NCBI GenBank assembly: GCA_029266935.1
Contig: JAQSVY010000067.1
Location: 1 to 6,965, forward strand
DNA: 6,965 nt
Reading direction: 5' to 3'
DNA from: Burkholderiales bacterium
GTDB taxonomy: Bacteria; Pseudomonadota; Gammaproteobacteria; Burkholderiales; SG8-39
Under the pieces are notes generated by a model. That model had not been told where the DNA came from, did not search any database, and saw only the letters and a program-made list of their open reading frames with translations. The number at the start of each line of letters is the position of its first letter. The stretch's first letter is position 1. A program made the translations under genes and the position numbers. This document shows positions 1 to 6,965 of this stretch, piece by piece.

Positions 1-2
1 GC

Positions 3-2612
<2,610 letters not shown>

Positions 2613-2900
2613 GCCCCGAGGCGCGCGACCGCGGCGGCAGCGGCGCGGGTTTGGGCCTGGGCTGCGGCCGCAACGCGGCGAACACCCCGGTGAGTTCCCA
2701 GCAGCGCGCCGACGGGTCATGGCGCAGCACGAAGCGCCGCCCGTCGTCGACATTGACCTCGAAATAGCGGTGCGGCGTATCCGTCCAGCGGCTGAGGACG
2801 GCGAGGATCGGCAGGCGGCACCCCCCAAGGTGAAACGCGCAAGGCAGCTCTTCCCCTTTGGGTCCCCGGTGGCAAAGAACGCTGATCCTCATGGCCGCTT

Positions 2901-2906
2901 CCTCTC
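2901..2906 (-). promoter_or_regulatory. Ribosome-binding site of the 103-residue gene
   Basis: On the minus strand GAGAGG lies eight bases before the ATG at 2892, a near-ideal Shine-Dalgarno position. It supports this start and the reality of the gene. Confidence 0.6.
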
Positions 2907-2945
2907 AGTTAGTATCAGGAAGCAAGCAATTCCGTGACCGGCGGC

Positions 2946-2985
2946 GCTGGTCCGCCTGGCCTACGGCGGCAATGCGCCGACCAGC
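2946..2985 (-). repeat. Inverted repeat in the gcvP/small-gene gap, possible operon-end structure
   Basis: In the 130-base gap after gcvP, GCTGGTC (2946-2952) is matched perfectly by GACCAGC (2979-2985). The 26 bases between the arms can form a smaller competing stem of their own (CCGCC at 2952-2956 with GGCGG at 2965-2969). The structure begins about 37 bases past the gcvP stop and could mark the 3' end of the gcv transcript or act as a partial terminator before the small gene. No T-run follows on the minus strand, so intrinsic termination is unproven. Apart from this and the downstream gene's ribosome-binding site I see nothing else in the gap. Confidence 0.4.
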
Positions 2986-3022
2986 CGGGTCAGGCGAGGT
3001 ACCTGAGAAGCGCGCGTGGTGT

Positions 3023-5817
<2,795 letters not shown>

Positions 5818-5821
<4 letters not shown>

Positions 5822-6195
5822 GTGAAGCCCTTGCGGTAGGCCGCGGCGTCGAGTAGCTGCGCCGGATCGGCTCCTTCGGCCGGCTTCAGGCGGAAGAGCC
5901 AGGCCCCGTAGGGGTCCTTGTTCAGCCGGCCGGGCTCCTCCTGCAGCGCGGCGTTGGCCGCGACGACCTCCCCGGCGAGCGGCGTATAGACATCCGAAGC
6001 CGCCTTCACCGACTCGACTACGGCGCAGGCCTCGCCCGCCGCGAGCTTGCGCCCGGGCTCGGGCAGCTCGAGGAACACCAGTTCGCCGAGCGCGTCCTGC
6101 GCATGATCGGTGATGCCGACGCTCAGCGTGCCGTCGGATTCCTTGCGTACCCACTCGTGCGTGGCGGTGTAGCGCAGGCTGTCGGGAATGTTCAA
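5818..6195 (-). CDS. gcvH: Glycine cleavage system H-protein (lipoyl carrier)
   Basis: Small soluble shuttle protein whose lipoylated lysine carries the aminomethyl group from GcvP to GcvT and is then reoxidised by lipoamide dehydrogenase. The 125-residue product is of family length (E. coli 129) and collinear with it: [15 protein letters not shown] at the start, [16 protein letters not shown] in the middle, and the lipoyl site [12 protein letters not shown] with Lys64 as the modified residue. Start choice: no ATG lies near the conserved N-terminus; a TTG at 6195 directly precedes AACATTCCC and has AGGAGG four bases upstream, so TTG initiation is preferred. Longer readings of the frame run back into gcvT and add non-homologous sequence. 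It is the middle gene of gcvT-gcvH-gcvP, 10 bases after gcvT and overlapping gcvP by 4. Identification is firm; the exact start is likely but unproven. Confidence 0.96.
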
Positions 6196-6199
6196 GGCG

Positions 6200-6206
6200 C
6201 CTCCTT
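6200..6206 (-). promoter_or_regulatory. Strong ribosome-binding site for the TTG-initiated gcvH
   Basis: On the minus strand AAGGAGG sits four bases before the TTG at 6195, and its first A is the last base of the gcvT stop codon TGA. The full consensus could compensate for the weak start codon, though the spacing is shorter than typical. It decides the gcvH start. Confidence 0.7.
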
Positions 6207-6965
6207 CAGACCAGGATCCTGCCGCGGCGCACGAAAGGCGGCTTGACGACGCGCGCCTCGAGCCGCTTGCCGCGCAACTCGACCTGCACACGCTCCGGTG
6301 CGGCGCTTGCCGCCGGCAGCCGCGCGAGCGCGATCGATTTCTGCATCGTCGGCGAGAAGCTGCCGCTTGTCACGACGCCGTCGCCGTGCGCGCTGCGCAC
6401 CGCGCAGTGCGCGCGCAACACGCCGCCGCCGGATTCGAGCACCAGGCCGAGGCGCTGGAAGCGGGCACGGCGCTCGAGCAGCGCCTGCCTGCCGACAAAC
6501 TCGCGCGCGCCTTCCAGGGCGACGGTCCAGGACAGTCCGCACTCGTAAGGCGTCACGCCCGCATCCATGTCCTGGCCGTAGAGATTAAGCCCGGCCTCGA
6601 GCCGCAGTGTGTCACGCGCGCCGAGGCCGCAAGGGCGCACGCCGCCGGCGAGCAGCCGACGCCACGCCTGCGGCGCCTGCCCGGCCGGAAGCAGGAGTTC
6701 CAGGCCATCCTCGCCGGTGTAGCCGGTTGGCGCAACGAATGCGTCGGCGCTCGATGCGAGCTCCGGCAGCGCCGCCCGAAACATGTCGTGCGCGAGCGGC
6801 CCCTGCACGGCGAGCATCGCGAGGTCGCGGCGCGGCCGCAGCTCGACGTCGGCGCCCTGCAGGCGTCCGAGCCACGCGAGGTCGGCGTGCGCGGTCGCGG
6901 CGTTCACCACCAGCCGGAAGCGCTCCTCATCGAGGTGGTAGGCCATCAGGTCGTCGAGAATGCCG
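6206..6965 (-). CDS. gcvT: Aminomethyltransferase, T-protein of the glycine cleavage system, N-terminus cut off by window edge
   Basis: Tetrahydrofolate-dependent enzyme that takes the aminomethyl group from GcvH, releases ammonia and forms 5,10-methylene-tetrahydrofolate. The frame runs off the right edge; 252 residues are visible against ~360-375 for the family, so roughly 110 N-terminal residues are missing. Visible motifs, in order: [11 protein letters not shown], the conserved region holding the catalytic Asp; [31 protein letters not shown], part of the folate-binding core; [22 protein letters not shown] with TPYECGLSW; and the C-terminal barrel domain with [21 protein letters not shown] and a final [12 protein letters not shown]. 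The ATG at 6946 is internal, since homologous sequence continues upstream of it. It is the first gene of the operon; any promoter or glycine riboswitch would lie beyond the window. No broken motif is seen. Confidence 0.96.
   Translation of the reverse strand, partial: GILDDLMAYHLDEERFRLVVNAATAHADLAWLGRLQGADVELRPRRDLAMLAVQGPLAHDMFRAALPELASSADAFVAPTGYTGEDGLELLLPAGQAPQAWRRLLAGGVRPCGLGARDTLRLEAGLNLYGQDMDAGVTPYECGLSWTVALEGAREFVGRQALLERRARFQRLGLVLESGGGVLRAHCAVRSAHGDGVVTSGSFSPTMQKSIALARLPAASAAPERVQVELRGKRLEARVVKPPFVRRGRILV

Noticed and set aside
2911..2917. TGATACT on the minus strand as a -10 box for the small gene
   Set aside because: No acceptable -35 lies 16-18 bases upstream, and the implied transcript start would fall on the ribosome-binding site itself.
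2893..3022. A glycine riboswitch near the gcv genes
   Set aside because: Glycine riboswitches act upstream of the first gene; here that is gcvT, whose 5' end is outside the window. The gap after gcvP has no paired aptamer-like layout that I can see.
5822..6154. A 111-codon in-frame N-terminal extension of gcvP
   Set aside because: It is gcvH coding sequence in another frame, Arg/Gly-rich and without homology; the conserved GcvP N-terminus starts at the ATG at 5821.

Overview
The window is a GC-rich (roughly two-thirds G+C) bacterial chromosomal segment. It reads as ordinary core genome from a proteobacterium, most likely a betaproteobacterium or a relative. This is inferred from the base composition, from single-chain GcvP, from the gcvT-gcvH-gcvP gene order and from the style of the RND pump. 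I saw no tRNA, rRNA, CRISPR array, insertion sequence, integrase or attachment site.

Layout. Bases 3-2612 (+) carry the last ~870 codons of an inner-membrane RND-type efflux permease whose N-terminus lies off the left edge. Tail-to-tail with it, and overlapping its last 32 bases, is a small minus-strand gene (2581-2892) for a 103-residue protein that I do not recognise with certainty but that looks like a real, conserved gene. A 130-base intergenic gap (2893-3022) containing an inverted repeat separates it from a minus-strand glycine cleavage operon. That operon reads, in transcription order, gcvT (3' part, running off the right edge), gcvH and gcvP.

How the genes work together. GcvP (glycine decarboxylase, P-protein), GcvH (lipoyl carrier, H-protein) and GcvT (aminomethyltransferase, T-protein), together with a lipoamide dehydrogenase encoded elsewhere, break glycine into CO2, ammonia and a one-carbon unit on tetrahydrofolate. 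Tight packing (10 bases between gcvT and gcvH, a 4-base ATGA overlap between gcvH and gcvP) indicates one transcript with coupled translation. Any promoter or glycine riboswitch would lie upstream of gcvT, outside the window. The small gene is on the same strand downstream of gcvP and could be read through from the operon. The RND gene is convergent and probably unrelated in function.

I found no convincing novel system. The points worth a second look are an AT-rich, rare-codon patch in the middle of the RND gene, the small unassigned gene with its unusual basic proline-rich tail, and the hairpin directly after its stop codon inside the RND coding sequence.
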